A DNA stretch of 64,000 nt, from the NCBI RefSeq assembly GCF_000524195.1, contig NW_020170502.1:11543-75542 (forward strand), written 5' to 3'. Position 1 is the stretch's first letter. The number at the start of each line of letters is the position of its first letter. Below, piece after piece: positions 12,028 through 33,000 of the stretch. The stretch is from Echinococcus granulosus (taxonomy: Eukaryota; Platyhelminthes; Cestoda; Cyclophyllidea; Taeniidae). The notes under the pieces were generated by a model. It ran no database searches, had not been told where the DNA came from, and was given only the letters and a program-made list of their open reading frames with translations. A program made the position numbers and the translations under genes.

Positions 12028-15000
12028 TCAACGTGGTCGCATTTTCTTCTGATTCATTGCCCTTCTCTTCGCAGCCCGCTTCTCCTTGATCGGTTGATCA
12101 AAGTGCAGATTACCTCTCTCCTCATCCACCTCGCTATCAGTATCGCTTTTGACCTCTGCCGCGTTCTGCCCCTCGCTCCCCTCCATTGTAGTCCGATTGT
12201 TTCGACGCTGCTGTTTCCTTCGCCGCATCGCCTCCGCATACGCCGCTATCCCCGCCGCTCCACTAGCCCAGGACTGATGAGCCAGTTCTGCCTCGTCAAT
12301 GGCGTCAAATTCATCGCCATCGTTGCCCTCTCCTTCAGAGGAGGAATCAATGGAGTAATCTTCCCTTTTTTTCTCCTCCTCTGCTAGCCTACGAGCCTCT
12401 TCCTCACGAATAGCCTAAAATATGAGTACGAAAATATTTACTGCTGAAATCACATGAGCAACCGATTATTGGTAAGAACCCAAATCACTTTTGCAGCCCT
12501 TGACCATGCTTCTTCGGCCAGGCGTCTCCGCGTTTCCATACCAACTTCACCATCGGATTGTTTCCCCTTCTCTGGGGGAAGTTGATACGGCCAACGCGGA
12601 ATACAGCGTCGCGGTTCTCTCGGCTTCGTGGGGAGGAGAACAGATTCAAGATCGAGGTAGGCTTTTCCCTCATCACGGGTCACTATAGTAACGGCAATGC
12701 CGCAGCGACCAGCTCTAGCTGTGCGACCAACGCGGTGACGGTAGGACTTGGTGGTGAGAGGGACGCCATAATTGATTACCAGAGCTACGAAGGGTAGATC
12801 CAGGCCACTGGTGAGTGAAGAAATAAAAGAATCCAAATCCGAAACTTGAACAGATAAACAGCATACTTAAGTAAAATAGGGAAAAATCTGATAACACCTA
12901 ATTTATTTGAAAAAATAGCGTTTAAATGAAAACACGCATATCAAGCAGCCTACTGATAAATTGTCAGTAGCAATAATCAACATGCGCAGCCATCAAAAAA
13001 AACGCACCGACTAGCCACGTCCGTTGCGACCAAAATATTCGCCTTTCCCGCTACAAATTCGGCTAGTACACGGCGTCTCTCCACTTGTTTCATTTTTCCC
13101 ATCAGTCCTACCGCCCGATAACCACGCTCCACCAAAAATGCCGCCAAAAAACGCGTCTCATGGCAACGAGCGCAGAAGACTAGCGCCTGAACATCGCCCT
13201 TCTTCTCCAATAGCCACTCAAGGCACGCCAGTTTGTCAACTCTACGAGTTGGCAAGCAGTAATGACTCAAGCCAGCTGGTAAGTCAACAGTGATGATGGG
13301 TTGTGATTTGGAGAGCATTTGATTGGAAGTGGTGGAGGTGCAAATAACAGCATCCCTGCGAAGCGCTACGCGACGCAAACTTCTCACATCTTTGTTCATC
13401 GTAGCGGTGAAGAGGTAGGTTTGAGGATGAGGATACTTGGTTCTCTTCATGCCGAGAGTCACAGATTCTTGTGGAAGTGAAAGAAAGGATAAATTTAACT
13501 CAGCTACCACCCTTGGCGAACTCGCGCCCGATGAACTTGCTGAAAAGGTGGTCAAAGCGGTTCTGGGCATAACTTCAAAGTCGAACGCATTGTCTTCAAC
13601 CTCAAAATTACTACTCCTGATACAAAGCAGAGCATTTTAAAATGCCGACTGACAGTTGCGAAGATGTTGGGTAGATAAGAAAATAAAGAAGATATCGCGG
13701 TCCGGCAAAAACCTTTCACACGAGATGAAGCCTTCAAGCATGCAAGGGAAGGAAAGTGCCTCAAACTGCCAGATGACCAAGAGATCACTTTCGTAGTTGA
13801 TATAGGCCACTGGAATGAACTGCGCCCAAAAGCACAGATCCAAATGCACCAGTTCGTGGGTGCAACGCGCCAATATGCTCTCGGTTATTCATTTCCCAGC
13901 TCATTTGAGCCCATTCAGTGTCAGCATCCGTCGGACGAACCCGACGCGCATCATGTGTGTCCACATTGCAAACCGAGACCGACTCGGCGCCCTTGCCATT
14001 AAGGCTTCTCGTCAACTCTATCGTACAGCATTTGGGGTAAAAAGCGGCAACAGAATCCACCGTTAACTAGGGACTTGCAAGAGTAATTCGAGTGGTAAAT
14101 CCCCAAGGAATGGATGTACTATGCTCACAACCCCACCTCACCTCTAATCGTGGAGGACTACATGTTGCTCTTTCTTGATACTATTTGCTGGGAATGCGTC
14201 ATACAGTTGATGATGAGGCAACTGAAAAGCGGCTGGGTGAATTGGCGGCATGAGTCGGCAGACACTTCTGCTACATTGCAAACACACCCCTTCGTCAAAG
14301 AACCGATTAACTGACTGGCTGTCTGCCTGGCGAAATGGCTTGTGATGATGCACTTCATCGTTTATTAGGTGGAAGAGCTTGTCATTGGTTATTCTCAAAC
14401 CGCTGACTACCTCATTACCCAGGAATATGTCTGCCTTGCATTCATGCGGTGCACCCCACACACAGTTGTTCACATGTGGAAGTTCGGATCACGACTACAC
14501 TACATTCGAGATCTACCTATCTGCTCCACAGAAGTGATCAATCGGTCGATGGGGAGAAAGTATCATTTCTATTACTACAGGAGAGAACGACACCTCCCAT
14601 CACAAACTTTGCTAGTACGAAGGTGTGGGCTCTAACTAGGACAGGAGAGGAAAGGAGTGAGATGCAGCCTCACCCTCACACTCCCCCGACTCATACTTCT
14701 CTACGTAGTTATGCAATTTCTCTGGGCTCAGACAATCGCGTGATTGCACGCAAAAGTATCTACGGATCCCAAGAAAAAAACCATTTAATAAAAGTTAGTT
14801 CAGCAATTAACCTAGATTCCTCTGGAGAAGAGCCATCGCTTGTAATGAAAGGTGATTCAAGGAGAAAACCATCTTGAGGGACGTGACAATCGGGCCTTAC
14901 TAATACACTACTAAAATGGAGTAGATATAAAAGGCGAGGATGTCAGAAGAACTAAACCCGTGTAGCACAACGAATTAAATCTTTATTTCCGCTGCAAAAT

Positions 15001-16960
15001 ATCCAATACCTTCCCTGATTATGACACCAGCAAGTCCTCCGGCAAAACTACACCTTCGTTTCCAAAAACGCCAAAAATAATCTCTTATCGGGAAGTAAAA
15101 GACCCACATAGATGGAAGATGCGTAAAGGTTAGGCTCTGTTATTTCGTAAAGTAATAGGTTGTTTTACTGATGACTACACTCGGAGTAAGGAGGGGACCC
15201 AAATGATTTCTGCTAGCAAAACAAGTCGCCCATACAATTTAAGCACAACGTTAGCCAGGTTTCCCAGATTAACTGCGAAAAATAAACGACGGAAAGACAA
15301 GACTCGCACACTTGTTAAATTTGGATGTAAATAAAAGTAAAGGTCACACGATGAATGACTAAATGGTCGAAATAAGTAATGAGTAACTCCATGAAAAAAA
15401 GTTGAGAAAAAGCATTCCCTACCCTCAATATGCCCTGATTCCACCTCAGCCACCTCTTTCGCGCGCTTTTCGAGGAATGTGTCACCCTTAGCTCCTCGTC
15501 TACCTAAAGTTGTCGGCCTTTCGTAGAGGTTCAACAGCAGATCCAGATCATCAGCAAACTCCAAACTGAGCATTCGATCGGCTTCATCGAGGACAAGGTG
15601 CTTAATAGTGGAGAGGTGGTGAAGCGCAAATCCAGACGACTGTTTGATGTGCTCCGCCAGACGGCCTGGTGTAGCTGAAAAGGGCAAAGCAACAGACAAA
15701 GTAAACGCAAGATGAACTGGCTGAGGAGCTGTATTGAAATCAACAAAGTATAACAAAAATGTAGAAACATGAAAACACAACCGATTCATTGATTTCAACA
15801 TAATGAATGTTTTAAAATGATCGCGTTGGTCAATAGAGATGATTATGATTATGAATGAAACGCTTCGGGCAGCATGAAACTATAAGTCGCTGAAACTAAC
15901 AGCTAGAAGGTAGTAAATGGTATAGTGTGGTATTTGATTAATTTGGGTGTTTTTCCACTTTAAAAGATATCGGCGTCTTGACCGCATATTTGTTACACAA
16001 GAAGCAATCAAGTTAAATTGAGGCTTGAGCCTACAAAAAAGAGAACCACTCTCAAGGAGTAAAAGTTGCAGCCATTTTTCGAACCCGTTACCTGGCAAAT
16101 TTACACACATCACAACGGATAACAAACTACAAAGGGCAGCCTTAACACAGATAAACTATTACCTATGGACCCAATGTACATTGGCCAACTTTGGTTAGGC
16201 TAGTTACAAGCTGACAAGTGCAAAAATTCAGTTATCAGTTATGCTAAATAATGTAGAGTAAACGATGAAATAGCCGTTTTGAAGATTAGGTACGGACACG
16301 TGCACCAAAATACACACGAGTGCATGAACCACAGGGGTTACAGAGTGATTTGCTCATAGAAATAGAACTCAATGAGATACGGTTGGGGACTTAAAAAAAA
16401 CACCGTGTACTTCGTAGATGACAGCCGTGCATCAAACTTACCGACAATGAAATGATGCCGACACCAAGCTAGAGCGACGGCCTGATCCGCCGCGCACACA
16501 CCACCAATCAGTAGGGAAACATTAAGAGGATTACCGATCTTCCCATCCTCATCACTGAAATTGCTCATTATCACGTTTGCTGTATCCGTTATTTGAAGTG
16601 CTAGCTCTCTTGTTGGAGCCAAAACAAGAGCATAGCCTTTCGGTCGACCGGAGCTCAACCAATGCTAGAACAATGAAACGACGAAGAATTAAACTTTAAC
16701 CAAACAACAGCAAGTAATTTGAGGTACTCTACTTGTAAAATTGGGAGAAGGAACGCTGCCGTTTTGCCAGATCCCGTTTCTGATGTCCCAATGATATCAT
16801 TTCCTACAAGCAGAAAGGAAGAGTAAAAGGCATTGGTTCGAATACCCTTTAACGACGGTGGGATTGATGACACCTGAATGGGCAACGGGTTCTTCCAGCC
16901 CAGATCATTACAACATTTCGTGAGAGAGGCGCATAAACCCAAGCTCAAAAAGTCACCCAT
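12028..16960 (-). CDS. DDX47: DEAD-box ATP-dependent RNA helicase, DDX47/Rrp3 type
   Basis: Likely nucleolar helicase acting in 18S rRNA maturation. Exons (minus order): 16846-16960, 16733-16803, 16442-16664, 15423-15674, 13008-13539, 12489-12807, 12028-12414. The total of 1,899 bases gives 632 residues with every junction in frame. Visible motifs are the Q-motif (FLSLGL..., Gln29), Walker A SETGSGKT (46-53), PTREL (79-83), GG (116-117), TPGR (138-141), DEAD (166-169), TAT in place of SAT (265-267), ATDVASR and [11 protein letters not shown]. The stretch [15 protein letters not shown] and the Lys/Arg-rich tail ending KKMRPR favour DDX47 over DDX49. It is longer than human DDX47 (about 455). 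The extra sequence includes a charged, serine-rich insert of some 70 residues between DEAD and TAT, and an acidic tail. The first intron is only 42 bases. The acceptor at 13539 is the least certain border, and an upstream exon is possible. Confidence 0.85.
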
Positions 16961-18544
16961 CACGCCGAATACAACAATTAGAGCGTGATTTCGAATGAAG
17001 AGCTTCAACAACAGTACATCCGAATAAACCACAGGGTTTATTTAGCGTTTCTGCAAGTAAAATCATTTCTAAGCACGATATCTGTTAAATGATTAATATA
17101 CTAAGCACTATTTGACAGGTTTCGACCTTTTTAACTACGGATTTGTGATCTAGTGGAAGGAAAGCAGTGGCCAACTGGGAGTTCACAACTTTTGAATTTC
17201 TGTTGCTGTGAAAGGTGACATGCTAGTTTTTATTGCATTGGACTCATTTTTTAAAACTCTCATTAGGGGCTCCGTTATTGTATCTCTACCGGGTGGGCTG
17301 TCCTCCTAGCCAAGCCAGAAGAACAAAAACCCACTGTATCGCAAATATGTACATTCTGCCCTAGCATTATGCTGTCTTTTTTAGGTAGAAATCTCAACGT
17401 GCCATGACAAAGTATCGCAATTATTTGCTCAACTCGGAACCTAATAATCAATTCATACAGTTTACAACAATGCTATTATCATATCACAAACGCAGTGCAA
17501 AAAATTTTCCACACATTTTGTGAGTTGCTTCCCTGGCAATTTTAAAAATTGCGCACATTTGCATGGGCACTATGTAATTTTTAAAATCATAACAAGACTT
17601 GCAGGGATTTAAAAGACTAGTCATCAGTGAACGGTAGTGTGAGCTATGCATCTTCCTAAAATTTGTATCAAGACAAGTCAGTTTAAACGATATTCTGTGG
17701 CATTTTGAAATCTACGAGGCATAGAAAGAGTCACAGGATTAAAGTAAATATATTTTTTAGTGTATAGGAGTGCTGAGCGGCCACTGGCATGTCTAAGTCC
17801 ATCCTGATGTGAAAAACCACAACTTGCAAAGACGTGTCTCGGGGCGCTAAAACAGCAATAGACTGGAGGCTAGGTCGTATGGAAATGGTACAGCGGCGGA
17901 GATCCAAAAATCTCTTTGTCAAAATCAAAGGCCAGACAAACAAATGAGCTTTACAAAGGCATGGTTTTAGTTTATTTTGGTCTGCAGAACATACGCTTTC
18001 CGAATTCAGGCACGTCAGGAACTTCGCATTCTGCCACTCAGACATGTCTGTGACCATTTAGCCCTTATGTGCGCCTTTTATTTTTGAACTTTTTGCTATT
18101 TATTAGGGCCTTTTAAAGGTATATACATTAAAATGCTTGCAAATAAGACCAAATCTTTGCACATGGTGGCTGCTAGAATACAAACTTCTAAAAAATTAAA
18201 GTCAGGGTAGAACAGCATGTTAATTTGCAATTTTAGTCCTTTGTAACAAGATTTATTGTATTTCATTTTACATTTGAAATTAAATAGGGAATAGTTAGCA
18301 CGCCCCAGGTCATCGAAAGGACACGACGACATTCCTAACATCTTTAGGCCAGAATTTGACCTGATTAAGTGCTTTACTAGCAGAAAAACTTTTGTTAACA
18401 ATTGTTTGCCCAACGTTACACAATTTTTTTAATTGCCTAATTTATTGCACCGGATCTGACGTCACACAACTTTTATTTTAATCTTTCGATTCATTGTACT
18501 GTCTAGGCCACGCCAAATACGCGTGTATCGTCTCTGTTCACCCA
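16961..18544. other. Intergenic region between divergent DDX47 and GFAT genes
   Basis: About 1.6 kb of AT-rich sequence separating two genes transcribed away from each other, so both promoters probably lie here. No TATA box at a convincing distance and no coding motif is visible. The minus-strand frames at 17731-18413 show no family signature. Confidence 0.45.
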
Positions 18545-25870
<7,326 letters not shown>

Positions 25871-26076
25871 AAATTCGATGGAAATACTAAATGATCAGAA
25901 CCAAAGTCCCTTTGCGTTACTCTAACTTCCTCCCTAATTCCGATTTCTACTGTGCCTTCCTAACTCTCAACTCCATTCCAATTTGTTACCATTCCAAGGC
26001 GTAAGTGTGGTCTGAATGCTATCAATAATAATAATACATTCTCAGTACACAAATTGGTGTCTATTTGTGTAAAATG

Positions 26077-26082
26077 AATAAA
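26077..26082 (+). promoter_or_regulatory. Candidate polyadenylation signal for GFAT
   Basis: AATAAA lies about 207 bases after the GFAT stop codon and is the first canonical signal downstream. It lies just beyond the 3' end of the small minus-strand gene model, so the two transcripts would overlap at their tails. Confidence 0.45.
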
Positions 26083-26094
26083 GGATGAAAATAA

Positions 26095-26628
26095 TCAGAA
26101 ACAGTATTTCTGCTGAATCCTTCGTGCTGGTGGGATAGATAGGCAGCAGCACTCGGGTTGGAAGAGGGTTCCAACCATATCCTTGTAGGATGCGCGATTT
26201 TTTTCTATCCACTATGATAAATGCAAATCTACCAGATAAGTTTAAACGTACATCTTCAAATTGTTTGAGCTCATTGCATCGTTTATTATCGGGATGATTT
26301 GACCCAAAATGTACACGGTCAAAGTAATGATCTTTCATGCTGTTCATGTTACTAAGCAAAACCTGTGAATTCGGGGACCACGCAGAGGGGTGGTAGTTTG
26401 CACATTTGGGATAAACTGGATTTTTTCTGATTGCTCTGCATCGGTAGTCTTGCAGGTATTTCCTAATTGGTGAACTAGTGGGTGGATTGCATTCGCATTG
26501 GATAGTAGGGTAGGATATTGCACATCTTAACATGTCACTCGGAAAAAAATATGTTACCTTGGGCACGATCTTGGGTCTTTGTATGCAGCTTGGTATGTTG
26601 TAGTCAATACCCCATCCTTTTTAGACAT
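26095..26628 (-). CDS. Small protein gene model, possible ciliary/sperm protein
   Basis: Not firmly recognised. An ATG at 26628 opens MSKKDGVLTTTYQAAYKDPR and meets a GTAACA donor after 71 bases. A frame-compatible acceptor at 26462 (or 26474) leads to KYLQDYRCRAIRKNPVYPKC, then a CACAG|GT donor at 26363. An acceptor at 26181 allows a last exon ending at a stop at 26095. This gives 258 bases, 85 residues. The Lys-start followed by TTYQ..Y and proline-tyrosine spacing resembles small microtubule-inner or sperm-axoneme proteins, which is only an impression. Without splicing, one frame stays open from about 26575 to 26042, so an alternative longer product is possible. The gene diverges from the mannosidase gene and converges on GFAT. 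Confidence 0.35.
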
Positions 26629-27041
26629 CGCGGTCAGAAAAAGCGACGAGGTAACTATGATAACTAGTTACATTGACAAAATAAACAATTTACTTCTGCA
26701 AAAGTATTATCCATAAAAAATGAAAGAATTAATAGAGTTGCGACGTGAAGTAAGTTTTTGCTGAATACAAGTGGTCCAGGAAGTCTCGAAAATTTATCAA
26801 TGTGTACTAATCAACCGTAAAAAGAAAAAGTAAAAAGTAAAAGATTTTTCTTAACAACGAAATATCCAGTATTGCATACTGAGTTAAAAATAAAATGAAA
26901 GCGCGCTACCTTTTCACCATACATCAACCAACCCCGTGGTGCACGTTTTAAAATTGTGCTAAGCCCATTAGTTGGTCTTCGTGACGGGACCTGCGGGACT
27001 TTAGTTTTTTTTTTTATAGTTGCTGCTGTTTGATTTCCACT
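26629..27041. promoter_or_regulatory. Probable divergent promoter region
   Basis: 413 bases between the start of the small minus-strand model and the first ATG of the mannosidase gene. AT-rich with a poly-T run at about 27006-27015 just upstream of the mannosidase start. No defined promoter element was recognised; the call rests only on gene orientation. Confidence 0.3.
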
Positions 27042-30000
27042 ATGTTCATGCGCCGACCGTTGAGGCGTTTCGCTGTTATCTGTGGTGTTTTCTTCGTCAT
27101 TACTCTCCTCACATACTTTTATGCAACACGTGGTACCATGGACATGAAAATCCTGCAGGAGAGGGTTCATCAATTTAACAAGGACTTTGCTGAAAAGCTA
27201 AGAGTGCCTGTGGAAGTCGACGTGCCACACAATATAGTGTACGATGAGCATTCGGTAACTTTTTGTCAAATTAGGAAATATCCTGTTACTTAATTTCTGT
27301 ATTAAACCTAACGTGCTTTTGTTCTTACATGTTTAAACTGTGTGGATTACTGTGTATTATAATAAATGTGGACTTTTTCTTTCTATGTGCAATTTAATTT
27401 TCTTGTCTGTTTTAGAGAACAAAAGGAGTTGAAGTGTGATCCCCAAGTCCACGCTTCACGTGCCGATATAGAGGTACGTTAAGGTCCAGGTTTAGCTGCA
27501 TTTTTTTCCAAGACAAGAATAGGGTATTTACACAGCTTTAAAAAATTTTAGACTGGTCCCCTTTATGATAATATCCCCTTCAAAAACGAAGCTGGTGGCG
27601 TCTGGAAACAGGGTTTTAATATCTCCTATTCTCCATCGGATTGGAATAATAAGAAGCTTGAGGTTCTCGTTCTCCCCCATTCTCATCAGGACCCTGGTGA
27701 GCTCTAAAACAAGCTTCTTTGCCATTCTCTCGAACATATAATAGCCTAGGTTTCTTGTTTTGCCATCATCTCTTCGTTGGCTGTACTTTTGAATGCCTTT
27801 ATTCCTCCGTCATGGGAATAGGTTAGTAAAATCCGGTTATTACTACATGATGCGTTTAGCTGGTCATCAAATCAGGTAGCTCCGATTAATTTTATAGCAG
27901 AATGTTTTTGATCCAGCGGGTGATCTCAACTTGGAAAACGAGCTTGGTATTGCTTAAGAGGTCTGAGCTTAGAGCATGATGAATTGTATGAGAGCGGATG
28001 CCTTGGAAGTGGGAATATTCGCTCCAGCCTCCTTGGTTTGCCTTCCTTTAATATTGTATATTATCAGATAATGTTTAGGTACATTGATAGATCTGGAATT
28101 AAACGAGCAATTATCTGGGAAGGGGAGCTTAGATTAATGACTGCTATAAACAATAATGCGATTTTGCAGTTTTTTTTGTTGTTTATATTATGCAGGAAAG
28201 ATAGATAATCTCCTTGTGTCAGGGCGGATCAATCCGCTGTGTAGTTGCCTAGCTTTGGACACTGACCTACGTGTCCTCTTGTTATCTCTTCTTCATCAGC
28301 TGCTGCCAGTCTATTCAAGAGGCTTGAGATAAACTAAACGGTAGGATTGCATAGCACACAATTCAATTTTGTTACATTGAGATGTTTTCCAATTTCAATA
28401 TTAGGTCTTGGTGGATTGTGTTTGAGTATGCTTGGGAGGTATTGCTTAAAGCTATTCCACTGCGTTCCGCTTTTAAGTAGAATTTTTCTAGAAACAAATA
28501 GAGGCAGACATTTGAAACGCGCAGTGCTAAGTAGCGCTGTAGAGATACTTTCTGTTTTCCTCCCCTTCGCTGGGTCGAATTTAAGTCTCCTCAGCTGTCT
28601 ATCGGAGTTAACTTCCATTTTTAGACAGTTCCTGTACTAATCATCTTCAGTCAGTTTAACTTTGGTCTAGAACTCTTCCTAAACTCAAAATTGGCATGAT
28701 CAACAAAAGTTGATACTTTTTTTGATAGCCCTTTTCACACGTTTCTCTGGGTTCAGCCGTTCGCAGTAGACATCTTCCTTTTGTAGCGTTTTTTCTTGAT
28801 GTACAGCTATCAGTTCGAGATTCTTCTTGAGTGCGCTCATAAATGCTGTCACTGATGTACCGTTTGGGTTACTCTTGAAGATGCTTTGAGGCAGACGAAC
28901 CTTAACGTAGCTTTATAACAAACACATAAAAGAGATGGAGTGGGCAGACCATGTCATCTTCGTGGAGGCTGGATTTTGGAAGAGAGGCTGGGTTTGCATA
29001 GTTAAAATAGTTGCCACTTTGCTAAGGGTGTGTTTGATTAATATCTATGCTACAGGCTTCTAATATTTCCAATTTGGTTTCATCTTTGCCTTTGAGGGTG
29101 GTTAATGACACTGAACGAGTACTTCGAGAAAAGTACGCACAGGGGTCTGGATGCCACTGTTGATTTTCTGGGCAAAAATTCATTTGCTCGTTTTATCTAC
29201 GCCGAAGTCGCTTATTTAGACAGGTGGTGGAAGGATCTTTCTCCCTCAGTGCGAACTCTCTTCACCAAGTAACTTATTAAAATCTTAACAACCGTCCAGT
29301 TAGAATGTGACTTAGCTGTCTTTCTCTTTTTCACCAATCAGGCTTGTCCGCGATGGGCAATGGGAAATTGCCACTGGTGGTTGGGTCGTGCATGACGAGG
29401 CCCTGACTCACTATGGTGCAGCCATATCCCAACTTATCGAAGGTCAACATTGGATGCTTGACAACCTTGGTAAGTGGTCATCATCACCTGAGGGCATCAT
29501 GATTCCTGATTGGGGTCCCATTTTGTTCTACTCTTCCCTTTAGGTGTTGTGCCAAACGTGAGCTGGGCGATAGACGTGTTCGGACACAGTACGACGGCAA
29601 CCTATATCCTACGCAAAGCGGGCATAAAAAATGCTCTCATTCATCGTGTTCATTATGAGGTCAAAAAGGCCCTAGCGAAAAAGCAGAACCTCGAGTTTAT
29701 TTGGCGCCAATCCTGGGGTAAGAAGGTGGCTTAAAATTCATTCCCGTCCTCTGATAGATTCGTCTGGGGAAACAGAAGTCTTTGTGCACCTTACGCCCTT
29801 CTTCTCCTACGATATTCCACACACCTGTGGACCTGATCCTAGTATCTGCTGTCAGTTTGATTTTATACGGAACGTTTTGGGGTGTCCGTGGGGTGTTCTG
29901 CCAACAATGATCACTCCGTCGAATGTGCAGGCTAGGTGAGTTGAATTAGACCTTGTTGTTGGGTAATTTGATATGAATATCTTCAAAAAGGGAGAATTGT

Positions 30001-33000
30001 TCAATTAAACCGTAGTCGATATTGATGCCTGGTGGCTATAGTGCGTCCTCGGAGGCATACATTACCAAGTCTTTAGAACTGCATAAGCCCGTTGACAATT
30101 CCCTTTGGTGAAACCCCAGAAGTAGTAGTTCAAGGAGTCTAAATTGTAAGAGTTAGAGGGTCAAACGTGTTCATGGCCTTGTCGACTGCCTACCCCTGGG
30201 CCAGCCAAGTTGTCCTCGAAATAATGATTTAAGGGAGAGGCCTCATTTCGGCAAATCTGAGGTTTAACGACCGTCTCCAATGCCTGCACGAGGACTGTTG
30301 CATTGATCCAAATAGGAGGATCCCTAGTCCCCCCTTTTTCGGGTATATCTCCTCATCCTGTGCCTTTCGAATCGCGCACTATCCAATGTATAATCTTTTT
30401 TTAACTAGTCAGAAACGCTTAAAGCGATGGCCATGGTGAAGTTCGTGACCCTTGTTCCCCTTTTTTAAGGGCCGAAGTACTAGTGGATCAGTATCGTAAG
30501 AAGGCAAAACTATTCAGTAACGGTGATGTTCTGTTGGTGCCTTTGGGAGACGATTTTCGCTACTTGACTTTGGCAGAATGGGACTTCCAAGTCTCGAACT
30601 ATCAAATGCTCATGGATCATATCAACAGCAAGGCGTCATACAACATGCATGTGAGTGGATGTCTAAATTTGGTGATCTACCATCTGCTGAATTAATTACT
30701 CTTGCCACCTCAAACCGGTTCGCTTATCCCAGATCTCTCTATCCATCCATAGTGGTTTATCTTTCCACACATGTATATGGTTACTTGTGTGATGCAAATG
30801 TTGCAATCACGGAGATAGTAGTATTTAATCTAGGCTCACAAATTAGCCACACCCTGCAAGTCAATTTTTCTAACCTCACGTTTGCTTTTTTTGCATAAAT
30901 GGGAGGGTGGTGTGGGTACCGTGACGGCCTTGCCTGCCTACTCTTAACTTTTACAGCTTCGGCTAAGCGAAATGTGAGAATTTTCCCTTCTAATCACGCA
31001 TTTTCTTACGAGCTTCACGAGTTTTTTATGAAGATGCCTTAAGGGATGTAAGGATGGATGTAGTTTTTTACTAGCACGCCGAAGGACCGGTGTGCTAGTG
31101 TCAGGGTTCCATGCTCACCATTGGGAGGCTAAGTCGTGGGAGACTGGAAAAGTTCCAGTACTTTCAGTGAGACCTCTCTTGTGTAGACCAATACACATAG
31201 GAAACCCCAAAGTTGTCCTAGATTTTCATGGATTTCATCTCGCATGACCTGAAATAGTGGTGTCGGTGAAGCTTGCTGCAATTAACTGTTGCAATCTGTA
31301 AGGGCTTGTAAAAGGCCCGCATTTATCCAGTACAAATATATGTGCTAATAAGAACTGCTCTTTACTGCACCCTGAACTATTCTTCTACTGCTTTGAATGC
31401 TAGTGTCATTAGACGTGCGATTTGAGCTTGTCGGCTGAACGAACCAACTTGAACTCGGTGCCTAGTCTCCGATCACATGCAGTTAAATTTATTGCTAGGG
31501 GCTCGGGAAGAGGTGCACTTCTGGTGATGAATCACTCTAGCGTAAATTTACCACGATCAAGAGGTCTCCTCATTCGTCATCGTGAAAAAAATACAATGTT
31601 CTACCACTACGTTGTGAGGGTCAGGTTTTCATGGTGCTCAATGGGGATGATGAAAGAATCCATTTGCACCAACACCAGTTGGCGAATTATTTGCTGCTTT
31701 TCTCACCATGTGGGATTTTTTTTTTGCATTGCAACGTTTGTTACGCGAATGAATGCATCATTCAGCATCCCCAAAACTGCCATGATCTACCACTTTAACC
31801 CCGAAGAATGTGCTGTCTTTATGCTTGCTTGTGTCTCTTCGGGAGGGGATTATGAGTTGAGCTCCTTCTATGCGTCCATCACATTTCGTAGGAGCATTCA
31901 TTCAAAGGGAAAATTAATTTAGGAACAGCGAGGCAACGGAAAATAGCTCGTCATAGTTCATTTTCTTGGTCTCTGTCATCTCAGGCATACCCGTTCCTGC
32001 GATTTCACTTAATGTTCAATGCTAGCTCTTGTCATGTAGTTGAAGTTTTGACACTGACCAAAATAGCACACATTCTTTTACCGTAAAGAACTTGGCTGGG
32101 TTCTATCTCCTTTGATGGCAGAAACGACTATTTTTAAACTTATGGAAGCCTTCCAAAGATTATTGGGACATCAAACACCGGTAGAACTCATTACAGGCTC
32201 GATGAATTTGTTTCAACTTGTCATCAGTCGAAGTAATTTCAGTTTACCGTTCCAACTTATGTCACATACAGTGTCTGACGTGGAGTCTCAGGTACTGGTG
32301 ATCCAAGAGCTTCCCATTCTTGTGCATAGATCCGTTTTGGAACACTTTCGGAGTACTTTGATCTGGTGCATTCACGGAGCAAATTGAAGGAATTCTCCAC
32401 CTTCATTGGTGATTTCTACACCTACGCGGATCTAGATGATGACTTTTGGAGCGGATACTATACCAGTCATGCCTCATTCAAGTCCATGGCACGTTTTGTG
32501 GAGGCCGAAGTGAGGTGAGTTTCCATTCTGTTTGATTCATTTCAGCACTCCGTTTTTTTCGTGGAGCCATGTTCATATAATAAATTGTTTATTCCATCCA
32601 TCCTGTACCCACCCTGTATCCATCCATCCATCCTGTTTCCATCCATCCATNNNNNNNNNNNNNNNNNNNNNNNNNNNNNNNNNNNNNNNNNNNNNNNNNN
32701 NNNNNNNNNNNNNNNNNNNNNNNNNNNNNNNNNNNNNNNNNNNNNNNNNNATCCATCCATCCATCCATCCATCCTGTATCCATCCATCCTGTATCCATCC
32801 ATCCATCCATTTATCCTCGAATTATCATTCTTATATTTTTTGTTCTACATAGGGTTCGTAGTTCTTTTTCGAGACGATTGTCCTTGTTTAATAGCTTTTA
32901 TGTTTAGTTTTGATGAATACGTTCGGCTAAGTTATGAATCATTTTTTTTTGCCAACTTTTTTTGCCACTCCTGTCGCTTAGTCGTTTTTGTCGACTCGCT

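Noticed and set aside
16830..16850. GGTTCGAATACCC resembling a tRNA T-arm
   Set aside because: It lies in the 42-base DDX47 intron, and no acceptor or anticodon stem can be built around it.
26811..27173. 120-codon minus-strand frame
   Set aside because: Mostly antisense of mannosidase exon 1; the ATG at 26628 gives a better start for the small minus-strand gene.
31422..31922. 166-codon plus-strand open frame in mannosidase intron 8
   Set aside because: No recognisable motif; neighbouring exons join in frame without it.
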